This document shows positions 10,601-21,600 of a stretch of DNA of 64,000 bases, in pieces. The translations under genes were made by a program, and so were the position numbers. Position 1 is the stretch's first letter; every line of letters starts with the position of its first letter. Where the stretch lies: assembly GCA_951394405.1 (NCBI GenBank), contig OX596338.1:1-64000 (forward strand), written 5' to 3'. Source of the stretch: Coprinellus micaceus. Its lineage: Eukaryota; Basidiomycota; Agaricomycetes; Agaricales; Psathyrellaceae. The notes under the pieces were generated by a model, which had not been told where the DNA came from, made no database searches, and saw nothing but the letters and a program-made list of their open reading frames with translations.

Positions 10601-13095
10601 TGTCCATCTGCTCGTTGTTTGTGTTTTTGCTATACTGACCGATCAGTGCAAGATACCGCCCAACACCCATGACATTGCGCATGCGGGTGTTTCGGTTGCG
10701 CACAAGACTGCACGTCAACTCGCTCATCCGTCCTGGTGCGCCACTCTTCATCTCTGTACCCAACAACAAGTGCATCTCCAATTCGTCCAGCTTCTGGATC
10801 CACTTGACTGCCCTATGTGGATTGAGAATCCATTCACCAGTGGGACTCTTCATCATGAATTCCTTGAAAAGTGCGGGTTGGTCCATAATGGCATTGAACA
10901 GAGCGTTCGTATACTTCTTGAATGGGTTATTAGGATTGTCCAAGAAGCAATGGCCAGGTTCGTCAGAAGAAAGATTGTCGTGGATCATATCGTAGACCAC
11001 CCGCAGTTTGAGGCCCATGAGAACGTCTTCTTCCCACAACTTGATTGCATTGTCCTGCACCCGCGTGTAGATCTCCTGAAGGTTTTGTATGGAGATTGGT
11101 TGTCCATCATAAAGCATTTGGTCGTAATCGCGCCGGTGTCGGTTTGGAAAGATAACCTTTGGAAAACCCAGTGTTGAGAGGGCAATTCTCGTGGCGTACT
11201 TTTGAAGTGACACGAGGTCAGAGAATGTTGTCATCTCATGGCTCTTGATCCATACTTGAAGCTTCATCATCTCCCTCATCTCGTGTAGGTGTGGATTCTC
11301 GTCCTTCCTCAGGTGCAGCTCTTTGAGAATTGTTAACTGTATGGCTCTGGTCAACTTGGCAATGGTTCCAGTGACTTCCTTGGGGTGTGCGAATAGGCCA
11401 GTTGATTTGAGGGTGAAAAGCCCAAGAAAGCAAATCGTAGGATCGGGGAATGATGCAGCCACACCAGATGGCCATTCGTGAACCCACAGCTCCTTGAACA
11501 CCTTGTGGAGGGCCATTGCTGACCTCTCATTGCGGAGGGTTTTCACCGCAGTATCAAGGGAGGGGGTGGATGCAAATTGAAAGCCATCTGGGATCTTTCG
11601 GAGGAGGGCGCAAACGAGGTGTATGAGAGGCAGCGCATATTTTGCGATTGTTTCCTTGTGCTGGTGGTGAAGGTGAAATGGCGTGTGGTTGAGTCTGCGG
11701 AATGGTCAGTTAAATAGAATAACTATTGTATAGTCTTTACGTACTCATGGTCAGGATCAGCACTGTTTAATCGCTGTAGTGTCTGAATACTTGTGCTTGG
11801 AATGAGATTGGAGACATCTTCCATATACACGCGCACCAGGGCTGCTACCCAGTATAGCGGATCATTCTTCTTGGGCATAGACACCAATTCCACCAAGGGT
11901 GCCGGATCCCGATTGTCGGTCAATGTGTGCCAGCCAGTACGCATCAGCCATGGACTAATGTACCTTGAGTTGGGCACTGCTCTGGTTGCATCCATCACAT
12001 TTTTGTAAAAGGAAGTGTACTTCGCCTTCCATGCTACCACTGGACTGTCTTCATCTTCTTCTTCGTCCTGGTCGATAGGTGTGACCCTCAGCTTTGTTTT
12101 GGCTCTCCCTTTGTTTAGCACCTGGGTAAAGACATTATCCTGAGGTTTCAACGCTTGACGAGGATGTTTTGCCCGGATGTGCTGTTGAATGGTGGCCTTG
12201 TTGCCAGCTTGTGGACAGGCGGGACAGCCAAATTCCTTGACCATGTCCAATCCACCAAGCTGAGCCAAGACCGTAGCAGGCGAAAGGCTGGGATAATCAC
12301 TGTGTATGTCTTGAACTGAAATGACTTCAGCAAGCTTGACCTTGAACACTTTATTGGTACTGCGCTTGTGCGAGGCAAGGTGTGTGGCGATGTTCGTAGC
12401 GGTATACATTTGGCGACATTCAATACAGTTGAACAGCCGGAGGTGGGAGTTGATCACAAGGCCCTGCGTGTCAAGCCAAGGCGAGGTGACGATAAAGTTG
12501 CCACACTGCGTGTATTCCTAAATGTACTATATGAGTTAGGACCAACATTATATTTCTGGACGACTCACCCCACACTCAGGCGGTGAGGGCACACGCACAA
12601 ACGAGGGACTTGGGCTCGCATCAACGTCAAACTTGTTGTGAAGGTCAGCGGCAGTCATAACAGGTTTGGTGTGTGAACTTACCACTTCCTTCATAGTGAC
12701 GCTCTTGGGTGAGACCTGTCGCGACCAAGACCCAAAACTTGTTATGAAGCCGCCTTGACCTGATAACACGTTTGGATCTTACCTGTCTAAGACGTTGAGT
12801 GGAGGGACCTTCCTCTTCATCTGGATTCTCCTGAAAAATATGAGGTTGAGACACACGCATGTTCCTAAGGGAAACTCACCCTCAAACGCTTCAGGGAAGT
12901 CTTGGGTGCAGGTGATTCAGGCTCCGACTCCATCTTGTTATGAGGTTGAGTTGGACTCATAACAGATTAGTTGGTACAGCATACCTCTTCATCAGAGCTC
13001 CCACCCAAGAAAGCAACATGATTGCCCTTCGCATGGTTGGAAACATCCACGGCAGAGGTAAGGCTGATGTTGCACTGATTGCAGGAGAAAGACAT
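7640..13095 (-). CDS. Telomere-linked helicase: C2H2 fingers + tyrosine-recombinase-like domain + RecQ-like SF2 helicase
   Basis: Nine exons by splice consensus: 13095-12985, 12933-12880, 12830-12783, 12715-12683, 12631-12569, 12517-11745, 11694-9863, 9810-8338, 8265-7640. Every junction keeps frame, giving 1671 codons with the TAA. The ATG at 13095 opens directly into a CxxC...H...H finger (exon 1). Two more C2H2 fingers lie near residues 134-153 and 201-221. Residues ~620-870 look like a tyrosine recombinase: GRMSEL (R683), Lys717, RHIHI (R825/H826), then GHS (H859) and Tyr868 nine residues later. An acidic linker leads to the helicase: PTGIGKS near 1099-1105, DEAH 1192-1195, SAT 1226-1228, QQSGRAGRDG near 1378-1387. 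The C-terminus is Cys-rich. The intron at 9811-9862 has a perfect TGCTAAC. A 51-base in-frame segment around 10473 may be another intron. Family knowledge: such genes sit at fungal chromosome ends (tlh type). Substrate and role are unknown. No stop or frameshift is seen, so it may be active. Confidence 0.85.
8283..8321. repeat. 39-bp subtelomeric palindrome, copy 4 (in helicase intron 8)
   Basis: Arms GCATCTGTTATGA and TCATAACAAGTTT, 13-base centre. It lies wholly inside the 72-bp intron 8266-8337 of the helicase gene. Confidence 0.85.
9599..9637. repeat. 39-bp subtelomeric palindrome, copy 5 (in helicase exon 8)
   Basis: Arms CAACCTGTTATGA and CCATAACAAGTTT, 13-base centre. No flanking donor is evident, so it appears to be coding. 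In the sense frame it reads as a 13-residue KLVM...THNRL insert in the linker before the helicase domain. Confidence 0.8.
10473..10511. repeat. 39-bp subtelomeric palindrome, copy 6 (in helicase exon 7)
   Basis: Perfect arms AAACCTGTTATGA and TCATAACAAGTTT, 13-base centre. The frame is open across it. A GTAGGC donor and TTTCAG acceptor would define a 51-base in-frame intron containing it, so it may be intronic. Confidence 0.85.
12629..12667. repeat. 39-bp subtelomeric palindrome, copy 7 (in helicase intron 4)
   Basis: Arms AAACTTGTTGTGA and TCATAACAGGTTT, 13-base centre. It fills the 3' part of the 51-bp intron 12632-12682; the acceptor AAG is formed by the palindrome's own arm. Confidence 0.85.
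12735..12773. repeat. 39-bp subtelomeric palindrome, copy 8 (in helicase intron 3)
   Basis: Arms AAACTTGTTATGA and TGATAACACGTTT, 13-base centre. It is entirely within the 67-bp intron 12716-12782. Confidence 0.85.
12931..12969. repeat. 39-bp subtelomeric palindrome, copy 9 (in helicase intron 1)
   Basis: Arms CATCTTGTTATGA and TCATAACAGATTA, 13-base centre. It occupies the 3' part of the 51-bp intron 12934-12984; again the AACAAG acceptor is the end of the palindrome. Confidence 0.85.
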
Positions 13096-13140
13096 GGTGG
13101 TGGTTCAGGTTCAAGAGGTGGATCGATGGGATCATTCAGC

Positions 13141-13163
13141 TGGATATATATGTATATATATTT
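13141..13163 (-). promoter_or_regulatory. TATA-rich element upstream of the helicase gene
   Basis: A run of alternating TATATA lies about 48-67 bases upstream of the ATG at 13095 on the minus strand, a plausible position for a core promoter. No other promoter element is recognised. Confidence 0.4.
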
Positions 13164-13281
13164 GTCCCAATATGGCAAGACAGCACCAAACAAAGTCACA
13201 TGGCTGGTGGCTGACAGCCAGCTCACAACGTCACACATGCTCTCTCCTCCCTTGTAACCTGTGTTACCATAACTGGGCCTG

Positions 13282-13320
13282 AAATTTGTTACCAGGCCAA
13301 TGTGCGCTCATAACAAGTTT
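13282..13320. repeat. 39-bp subtelomeric palindrome, copy 10
   Basis: Left arm AAATTTGTTACCA (diverged), 13-base centre, right arm TCATAACAAGTTT. It lies about 190 bp upstream of the helicase start codon. Confidence 0.7.
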
Positions 13321-13362
13321 GCGAACAGATGTTGTGACAATACATCCACCAGACTTCCATGG

Positions 13363-13800
13363 CGTATTCAGGTGCCATCTCAGGTCGACCGCATACCCAA
13401 CATTGAGTGTATTTAGCTTTTGCAAGGGTGTAGTCAGCTTCTATGCTGTGTATTCAGGTCCTGTTAGAGTGTATTCAGATCCAGAAACAGCGTATCCAGG
13501 TGCTGGTAGAGTGTATTGATGTTGAGGAGTGTATTGATGTCGAGAAGGAGTGTATTCAGGGTCTCACAAGATGTGCCAACCCAAGTCGTTATGACGCCAC
13601 AATACCCTCATAACAAGTTTGAATGTCGGCCAACGAATGTTGTTCACAGCCAAAGTGCCATGTATTCAGGTCCAAGAGGGGGTGTATTCAGGTCCACCTG
13701 GGGTGTATTCAGGTTCAGGTGAGGTGTATTCAGCCACACGACCACCCCCGACGGGGCGTATTCAGGTCCCACCACCCGGAGCGTATTCACCGAGTGAATA
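13363..13800. repeat. Minisatellite with GTGTATTCAGGTCC-like unit
   Basis: The word GTATTCAGG or close variants recurs about thirteen times in two clusters (about 13363-13565 and 13662-13800), with a spacing of roughly 20 bases in the denser parts. Open frames across it read as repeating VYSGP/VFRS peptides that follow from the repeat. It lies upstream of the helicase promoter. Confidence 0.7.
13582..13620. repeat. 39-bp subtelomeric palindrome, copy 11
   Basis: Left arm CAAGTCGTTATGA, 13-base centre, right arm TCATAACAAGTTT. It lies inside the GTATTCAGG minisatellite upstream of the helicase gene. Confidence 0.8.
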
Positions 13801-14129
13801 CTCGGGTAAGATATATAGGTCTGGCCTACCTGATAGCAGGTAGACTTGGGTTGTGTACCAGTCACACTTGATATTGAGTCAGTCTGACTGTATATTGGAC
13901 TTCCCATAACTAGTGAGGGCTTCACTGACTTTGGGTTGAGTCTTTATATAAGGTTGGGCCAAATTAATATAAGGTGGACTGGGAATAGTGGGAACTGGGG
14001 GTGTGGGTTGGATACTGGGATTCATTTCCAAGTCAACCTGCACCCACAGCAGGGTTATACCTGGGTATACCCATGTGTAACCTGCTGTGGATGCTGGTTG
14101 ACCTGGTAGTGGTCCTGGATAATTCCCAG

Positions 14130-14290
14130 TTTAGGGTGGGTCTACTGTACTTGGCCCAGGACTGGGTCTGTACCTGGCTTTTGGCCCACTGTACTTGGCC
14201 TTGCTGTACTTGGCCCCCGTGGGAACGGGGACTTAGTGCATTTCCATTATTTTGGCAGGGGGGAATCTGTACTTGGCAGCCAAGTACACC
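14130..14290. repeat. Short minisatellite with TGTACTTGGCCC unit
   Basis: Four to five imperfect copies of CTGTACTTGGCCC are seen between about 14140 and 14285. Just beyond, 14490-14570 has a GGCGTCTATCTAA repeat in G-rich sequence. No gene is recognised. Confidence 0.55.
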
Positions 14291-15360
14291 AATGAGATAG
14301 TAAGGTGTAGTGGCGGTGACGCGTTGATGACGGGTGTGTTGGCGGTGAACGATGAGTGGAGGGCGGAAGGCGGGTGACGATGACGACGACGAGCAAGGGC
14401 GGTGACGATGAGCAAAGGCGGGAGAGACGACGAGCACGACCCATTAGGGGTGGTTAGGCCTTTGGGCAATGCCCGCCGACAACCTCCGGACCCGCCGGAC
14501 GCCTGGCGTCTGTCTATAGGGGGGGGTGGCGTCTATCTAAGGGGGGATGGCGTCTATCTAAAGGGAGAGCCCCTCCGACAGGGTCCGGCCGGTCGCCGTT
14601 TGGGTGACAGACAGAGTCCGTATATGGATGGAATAAGGTAAGGTACTAATATCTTGCGGAAACATTATTCCGACGCGGTCGCAGGGGGCATCGCTCGTTG
14701 AACGCGTACAAAACGCCCAGTGTCTTGCCGTAGTCCTATACTCGGGTTTCTGTCAGGCCTCACCAAGTCCGACGCAGGATAGATCTGGATTATCAGAAGA
14801 TGTACGGTTTAGGACTCACCACTGGATTCAGAGGAAAAGGACTTTCTACACCCTAAGTGACAAGTGAACCGAACAACGTCGATTTGAACTTGTATTGTAG
14901 ACAGAACTCACATGGTGAATACGCATATGGTCGTTGTAGTCCACAAGGGGTCCATGACCGATAGCCGCAGATTCCCCCCACTGAGAGTCGTCCTGTGATA
15001 GCAGACAATACACGGTACCGATGACATCCTGTCCCTATCCCACCGTGCGTGTTTAGAATCCACGACAGCTGCCACTGTGACACATCCTTTGAGAAATACC
15101 ACAATTTTTGCTCATGGTTCCGAAATCATACAGTGGGGAGGGTGGAGTCAACTTCAATGAGAAGTTCGTTTCGAGGGCTCAAGTAAATCGACAGATGCAG
15201 GGAATGAGAGTCGGATCGCAATCGGGAGCTTGGAACGACTCACAGAGGTTGTCTAAAGATTCTCATCCGACTACTTTGAATTGAGGACGGGAGATTTGAA
15301 AAGGGCGGGCGCCTCTAATCGCCGGTGCCGGGGCGTTGGACAAACACCTCCCGTTCATAG
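14291..15360. other. Subtelomere-core transition, no gene recognised
   Basis: Mixed sequence with a GACGATGACGACGACGAG-like stretch near 14380, G-rich repeats to 14600, then ordinary composition. The open frames (14033-14469, 14853-15104) are short and look like no known protein. Confidence 0.4.
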
Positions 15361-16052
15361 CTACCATCTACTCGGCATCGGTGAAAGACCAAGATGAGAG
15401 GGGGCGGCGATTTGGGGTAGCGACGTCCATACGCACGGGCCAGGCGTCAAGAGTGTTGCAATTCCCGCCTCAGGGATACGACACGAGGAGTTATGAGCAT
15501 GCAGGAAGCGAAGCAATCCCATAACACGTTTAGAATCCGGCTCTAAGGACAACAGATCCAGCGATACCCACGTTTACGGAGAGGTGTCCAAGGAAATTAG
15601 ATGGCAGAGCTGATCTAGAAGGCTGACCGACCAGTCTACGGTGTGTGTAACAAAGTGTAACCGACGAAGAGGTAGGTGCTCGAGCAAGGTGACACGAATG
15701 TCTAGAGCCGGAGAGGAGGATATATCGTGCAGAAAGACCTCGCTGTCCAACTGGAAATCTAACCCCATCTTCCAGCTACCTGAATACGCGCCTCCTTGTT
15801 CGTCCTCCCACTCTGCGTGCGGTGCATTCCGTCTCGAGCGCCATACTCTCATCGCCGGGGTTATGTGATTCCAAGGTGAGGGTAACGCTCGCGTAGTCCA
15901 CCCGTTCGAGATATCAGATCAGAATACAGGTGGGTAGAGCACGAGCAACGAGATCGAGCCAGTTCGTCGAGGTGGAGGTCATGGTGAAGAATTAAGATTC
16001 GATGATCGATGGACGATTCCGTGCGTAGCGGCGAGTCGGCGATCGCCGACAC
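15361..16052 (-). pseudogene. Possible decayed LRR/F-box-type gene
   Basis: The minus-strand frame 15574-15852 reads LDIRVTLLEHLPLRRLHF followed by a LLDQLCHLISLD segment, the leucine spacing of basidiomycete F-box/LRR proteins. An upstream ATG near 15980 gives a short frame that ends at a stop, and the frame 15361-15552 continues after an interruption and contains palindrome copy 12. I could not build an intact model, so this may be a relic or a gene with unseen introns. Confidence 0.3.
15484..15531. repeat. Subtelomeric palindrome, copy 12 (long centre)
   Basis: Arms CGAGGAGTTATGA and CCATAACACGTTT, but with a 22-base centre instead of 13. It is the innermost copy; no further copy was seen to base 64000. 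Confidence 0.65.
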
Positions 16053-17000
16053 CCCTTGGTACTCCGCAGGAGGTCCGTGCGGGGTCTTTACTCCTTGTTC
16101 TTGACCAACACCACCGCATCTACGCCGATTTCATCTGCAGTTCACGATCGCCGATTCTCGTACCTTCCCTCAGATAATGACAGCCTCACTCGGAACTTCG
16201 GGGTTGGATGAGCGGAATATAATACCGCCATTATTCGACGTTGAGAACTCCATCGAGCTTGGAGTCTGAAACTTACCGGAAACCGCCAGCGAAGACATCT
16301 AAGTAGGAATGGAATCATTCTTTGGTATCTGACTGCGTGACCTTCGACTCCAGATCTATTCTTCGAAAGGTCTTGGGCGCTGCAGGTTGATGGAGCATGC
16401 GGGAACTGTGGTTCGGGGTATCTACTGTGAAAGGGTAAGCACAAGTCTCTCCTGAGGCTGCATGATTGAATCACCATTCGCTCGACTATCCAACGCGAGG
16501 GTGTGGTGCAAGAAACTATTTCGCGCTCGACGGTCTTCATCGAGTCGAGATTTCTCTTTTAAAGTAATCGCCAGCCTACCCCACCGTCATCCTGATCGTG
16601 CCCAACCTGTATTCCAGTCCTCCCACCCGCTCTAAGCCGTCTTGAATCCCGCCGTGACCCAGATTCGCAGAGGCGGGCGCAGAGACAGGGGCTATCAGCT
16701 CGTGGGAGTCGCCAACGGCGCTGGCATCAAGCGCCGACGACACTCGTTCTTGATTACCATGACCTTCTCATACCTTCGATGGTCCCACCGTCCAAACTCC
16801 TCCCTCTCGGGTCTCTGCTATCGAACCGGGCCTATGGTTTGAATATCTTTGACTTTGGCCATAGGACCGTTGAGAACTGGAGATTCGGTTTGCGGTGATC
16901 GAAGTGAGTCTTTCGACCTTGGCGTTTTGTTGATCTATGTGACTAATCCTTCAGTTCTCCCAGTAGCCATCGTCGATCGTACCATAGCTCCTCTAGCGCG
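16053..17000. other. No gene recognised
   Basis: The only long frame (16142-16540, minus, 132 aa) is basic, lacks recognisable motifs and has no supported splice partners. Nothing else stands out. Confidence 0.4.
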
Positions 17001-18670
17001 CCGGATGGCGATTACGGAGCCCCTTTGACACGCGTGGGTCGGAACGATTGGAGAAGAGGTTGGGCGCTTAGTGAAGGAGCAGAAGTGGGATCAGTCTTGT
17101 CATGGTACGTCGTCGCGTTCTCCTTATTTCTAGATCATCCATCCATTTCGACGTCTTCATCCCCTTCTCCCGAGCTCTTCGCCTTCATCCCCTGTCGCTC
17201 GACCATGTTGTCACGTACTGATGATAGTGTTCTCAGTATCCTCAACGACCTCAACGTTTCAATGTCTTCCCATTTCCCTTCACTTCCCAATGTCATCGCC
17301 TCGACATCGCAATCGACTCCCCGTTCGGCACTCCCTCTATGACGACGACCCGTATCCTCCAGGGTGCGTCAAACTGCGCCTCGGGGCGGTCTGCTCGTTA
17401 GGGCCGATTACGATTCCCCTACGACGACCCTCCCTGCTGGATCCTATGGAGACAACGGCCTTGAAGGACCCTTTCAACTCCCTCCCCGACCCCACACTCA
17501 TCGTCGGCGTACGCGTGGATCCCTCCCAACTGCGAAGCCAACGATGCGTACCGTTCCACGCGGACTATATCGACTCGACCGGCGGCCGTTTCCGACCTAC
17601 AACCCCTTGAACGGCTCCCCTACTCCCGTTTCTGCTTCGCTCCATCGCCCGCTATCACCTCGGTCCTTCCATACCACCCACGCCGCCCACATCCGATCTG
17701 GGTGTTCTCATCGACACGGCCCTTCCACCTCGCTCGCGAGATCTTGGATCTCGGTTCTCGCTTGAACGTCGACGCCTCGGGTGGATCCCGCCCTTGGCGG
17801 ACGATCGCGTACTTGGGAGACGGAAGCGCCGTACACCCTGGAGGGCTGAACACGGACTCGAATCTCGCGCGCATTCGCTCCGCCCTCGAACCACGCCGAC
17901 GTTCAGAATTTCTACGTGCTCCGCTTCGCCGCCGCTAACCCGTTCATATGTATTTGAACCCGATCTGCGGACGGCCGTACGTCTGTCCTACGCGGGACAG
18001 ACGTCGCCTTCTTGGACGCTCTCAGGGGAACGTCACGACGGGGGAAAGAACGCCATAGCCACGACGTTAAGCCTGACCAGTGCTGGTCTACGGACATTCA
18101 ACATGCCGCCTCGGGCAGATTTGGGTACGTCAGCTTCTCCGTTCGTTTCGATCTGTACGGCGCATCGCCGTTTCCTTTACCGTATCCTCCTGTTCGCCAG
18201 GGTCTTACTGGCTTGTTTTCATCCCCGGGACCTTCCTTCCTTTCACTTTGCCTGCTCCCGCCCACTTACGTTCGGTCGCGACCCCTTCCCCCATTTCGCC
18301 TTGGTTTCACTTCAAGTTTCTATTCTCTCTCACCTCAGTGTTCTTGACTTCGAGCTCGCCGCTCGAGTCCTTGTCATCTCCATTTGTCGCCCTTCTCGTC
18401 CTCACTCAAATCAATCGCTACTGTACGTGTTCGTCTCCCAGACCGTTTCTCACCCCTCTGCGTTTGCATTGGACCCCTCTTTTGTTTGAAAGTTACAGTC
18501 ATTACCTGTATCGTAACTTCCTCCGGATGTTCGTTGTGTTCGATTCTGTCGCATTTTCGAATGCACGTCCCTGCGGTTACCCCTCCCGCGAACGCGTTCG
18601 TAATCCAAGGATTTCGTTGAATCGGTCGGGCCTTTCCTCGATGCTTAACGTGAAGAGTTTTCGCTAGTTT
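17001..18670. other. Pyrimidine-rich stretch, possible decayed coding sequence
   Basis: The top strand is rich in C and T with few purine runs. Several overlapping plus-strand frames are open (for example 17702-17938, 17794-18489), but they are Arg/Ser/Pro-rich and switch frame without plausible splice sites. The segment around 17750-17900 (LDLGSRLNVDASGG) reads most like former protein. No family is recognised. Confidence 0.3.
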
Positions 18671-21600
18671 CACCGGAGTCGGATCCTGACGAGTTTTCGT
18701 CAGTTATACAGAGCGGTGAACTGCTTCAGCGCTGGCCTGTACGTCGCCTGTGTTCGCGTGCAGGATGTGGAAATACACAATTGGCCATTTCGTGAATCGT
18801 CGCGTGAATCGTCGCGTTCCGTCACGCGAACTAGATGGCGAGTCGTCGTCGCTACGATCGTTCAGAGCTCAGACGTCCCGGTTTGAGATCCTGGTCTACG
18901 GTCTCGCGTGCGCGCCTCATGCGTCTGCGTACTTGGTCGTGGCGCTGGAGACACCTAACGCGGGCTTGGGTTCTCTTTTCCATCTGGGTTTCACAGATCG
19001 TGCAATCGCGCTTGGTCTTTTGCGCGCCAGATTTCTTCGTGACTCTTCGTAGGTTTTATTGACTCAGTGTTCCAGCCCAGGCTCACTCGACAGTCGATAT
19101 CGTGAACTTCTCGTATGACGATTCATGTTCAACTGGCGGTGTGTCATAGGCTTCGCGTGCCTACGTTCCTTAATTGCGAGAGAGGATAACGCGGCCTATG
19201 CCGGGCTCGTTAACGCATCATCATCGCGTCATCGACGAGATAACCCTCCCTCTCGTTCTAGGCAAGGTATATCGGCATCTGGCATGGGGGAAGGGCAAAG
19301 GAGTCATACGGAGCAAGGGGGTGTGTATTTTCGTTCATCCTGGGATTGGGTTTAAACGCTCTTCAACGCAAGGACTGACTCGATCTCCTAAATAGACGCC
19401 AGGACGCACGGGTCACATGCCGCGGATCGGACTGTCGTGCAACGCTCTGGTTCTATCGAGCCCCCGCTTCGCTTCAATTCCGCGTTCGAAGGCCCAGGTA
19501 CGCGCCCACCCACAGCTCTCCAACCCGAGCACAATATTCATTCTAATCCCCCCTCGTACCCCGGCAGTCTTGATTCACGATGGCCATCACCTACATCCAA
19601 ACTCCCCAGTACTTCTCGGACCGCAACCACGTCATCGATATCAACACCCCTTGACGCAGAACCCCCCGCGCCTCGTTCTGCATCACTAAACTAGTCCCGA
19701 TGACGACACCGGGGCCGTGTATGGTTGCTTCTCCGCCTCGGATCGCATCTCACTCCTTCCGACTCTCAACCTCCACCTACGCGTTCCCTGTCTCCATCCA
19801 CCCCCGTTGTCATCATGTGGTCGTCGAATCTAAGGCTGGATCAAAACCCAGAACAATGAAAGGGTATCGGGATAAGCGAGTCGAACGCCGAGGGAGGTGG
19901 CCGAGATGGCTCGAATGTGGGACGGAAAGGGGAAGACTAGGGCCAAGGGGAATGGGATTGGGAGCCCCGAACGGTTCGCCTGGGGGTGGGCATAGGGAGG
20001 GGTAATAGAGATGGGAGGTCGAGCGATAGTGGGGAGGAGTGAAGAGGACGATGCGGGGTGACAAGGAGCGATCGATCTGGCCAGAACGAAGGGAACGCAA
20101 GATATGCTTCAGACGAAGCAGAGGAACCGAATTCCCCCACGCGTATCTCGACCAACCCCGCCCTTCGAACTGCCTCTCCGACTTCACTCATTCGCGCCGG
20201 AGAGTTCAAACCGCACCCACTGATTGCTGCCCACCGTCACCGCGACTCGATCTTCATCGTCTAGTCTCGGCGAGCCACGCCTACACCTACATCTCAACTT
20301 TCATCGCCCAGTACGACACCTCGGAGTAGAGGTTTCCATCTCTTCGAGTTACTCCTCGACGTTCATACAGTGCGAACTCTCGAACGTCACCATCATCTCG
20401 TCGAGCCACGCCTATTCCCCGACGGCGACTATCCCTTAGAGGGGAAAGGTGTCTGCACTTCCTTCGGCCTCTCAATCCCGATCTCCCTCCCTCCCTACAC
20501 ACCCACGGATTCGGACTGCTAATCGAAATCGGAACTATCTCCAACATCTTCCCCTTCTCCCTCTTCCGAAACGAAACCCTCCCTACTCCCCTATGAAACG
20601 CAAGCCACCTCCTGCTCCCCTTTGAATCCTCGTACCCCCGCACCCATGAAAGGCACGACCCCGCCTTTTCGACCGAGTTGTGGAATGAAAGCACGAACTA
20701 GAGCATCGACGGGCGAGGACATTCTGGGAGCGGAAGGACGGACGGGTCAGGGAGGGCGGGGGGAGAAGGATTTAGAAAAGATACGAACGATTCCCCCGAG
20801 GTGGAGGAACTTGTTCGAGAATGGGATCCTGGTCTCCCTCGACGTTCTTGCTTCCCCACATCGACGTTCCTCTCTATCTCGACCTCGGCCTTCGAACACG
20901 TTCGGGGCATGGAGAACCGAGAACGAGCCTGAACGCCCAGCTCGGTGAGGGGTGACGACGTGGTATCGGGACCGATGCGCCACCGACGATGGATGATTTG
21001 GAGGTCGTTGGGTTTCGAGAACGGGATGGAATGCGCACGCGAAGATAGAGCGAGGAGGGATGGGATGGGTGTGCGAGGAGCCGGAGTCGACGATGGACTA
21101 GAAGCGGGAGGTGGGGTGGAGATATATAGAGGTGGGAGAGGGTAGTGAGTGTGAATGCGGTGGCATGGGCATGAGAGAGGTGACGGGAGGGAGAGGTGAA
21201 TAGGACGCAGACACAATGGCCGAGGTCGAACCGGACCTCGTCGATTCGAACACGTTTGAACATGTGCGTCTGCCCTGAGGAAATGTTCGATGAAGGCAGA
21301 AGTCGTCTTTTGACACTGACCCCCGACCTGCCTTCTTCGTGTGTTGTAGGGAAGTCGAACTCCTCTTGAACTGATATGCGGACTTCGAGACGGAAGAAGT
21401 CTCCTGTGTCCACGCAAGCCTCCGTTGGATTTCGCCCCGTGCCCTGCGGACACCGTTGGCGTTTGCCTGGTGGGGAACGCGAATACATACTTCAGCCCCA
21501 CGTCCCAAATAAAAATTGATCTGGGACCTGGTGCTGAGGTGGGTGTCTGCGGCGGTTCTCTTCCAGGTTGCGATGAAGGCGAGAAGTGAGTTTCTTCGTA

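Noticed and set aside
2306..15531. Palindromes as a CRISPR-like array or as rho-independent terminators
   Set aside because: Copies are irregularly spaced over 13 kb, spacers are not captured sequences of uniform repeats, the host is a eukaryote, and several copies are intronic.
17794..18489. 231-residue plus-strand protein
   Set aside because: Composition driven by C/T-rich DNA; no motifs or splice partners.
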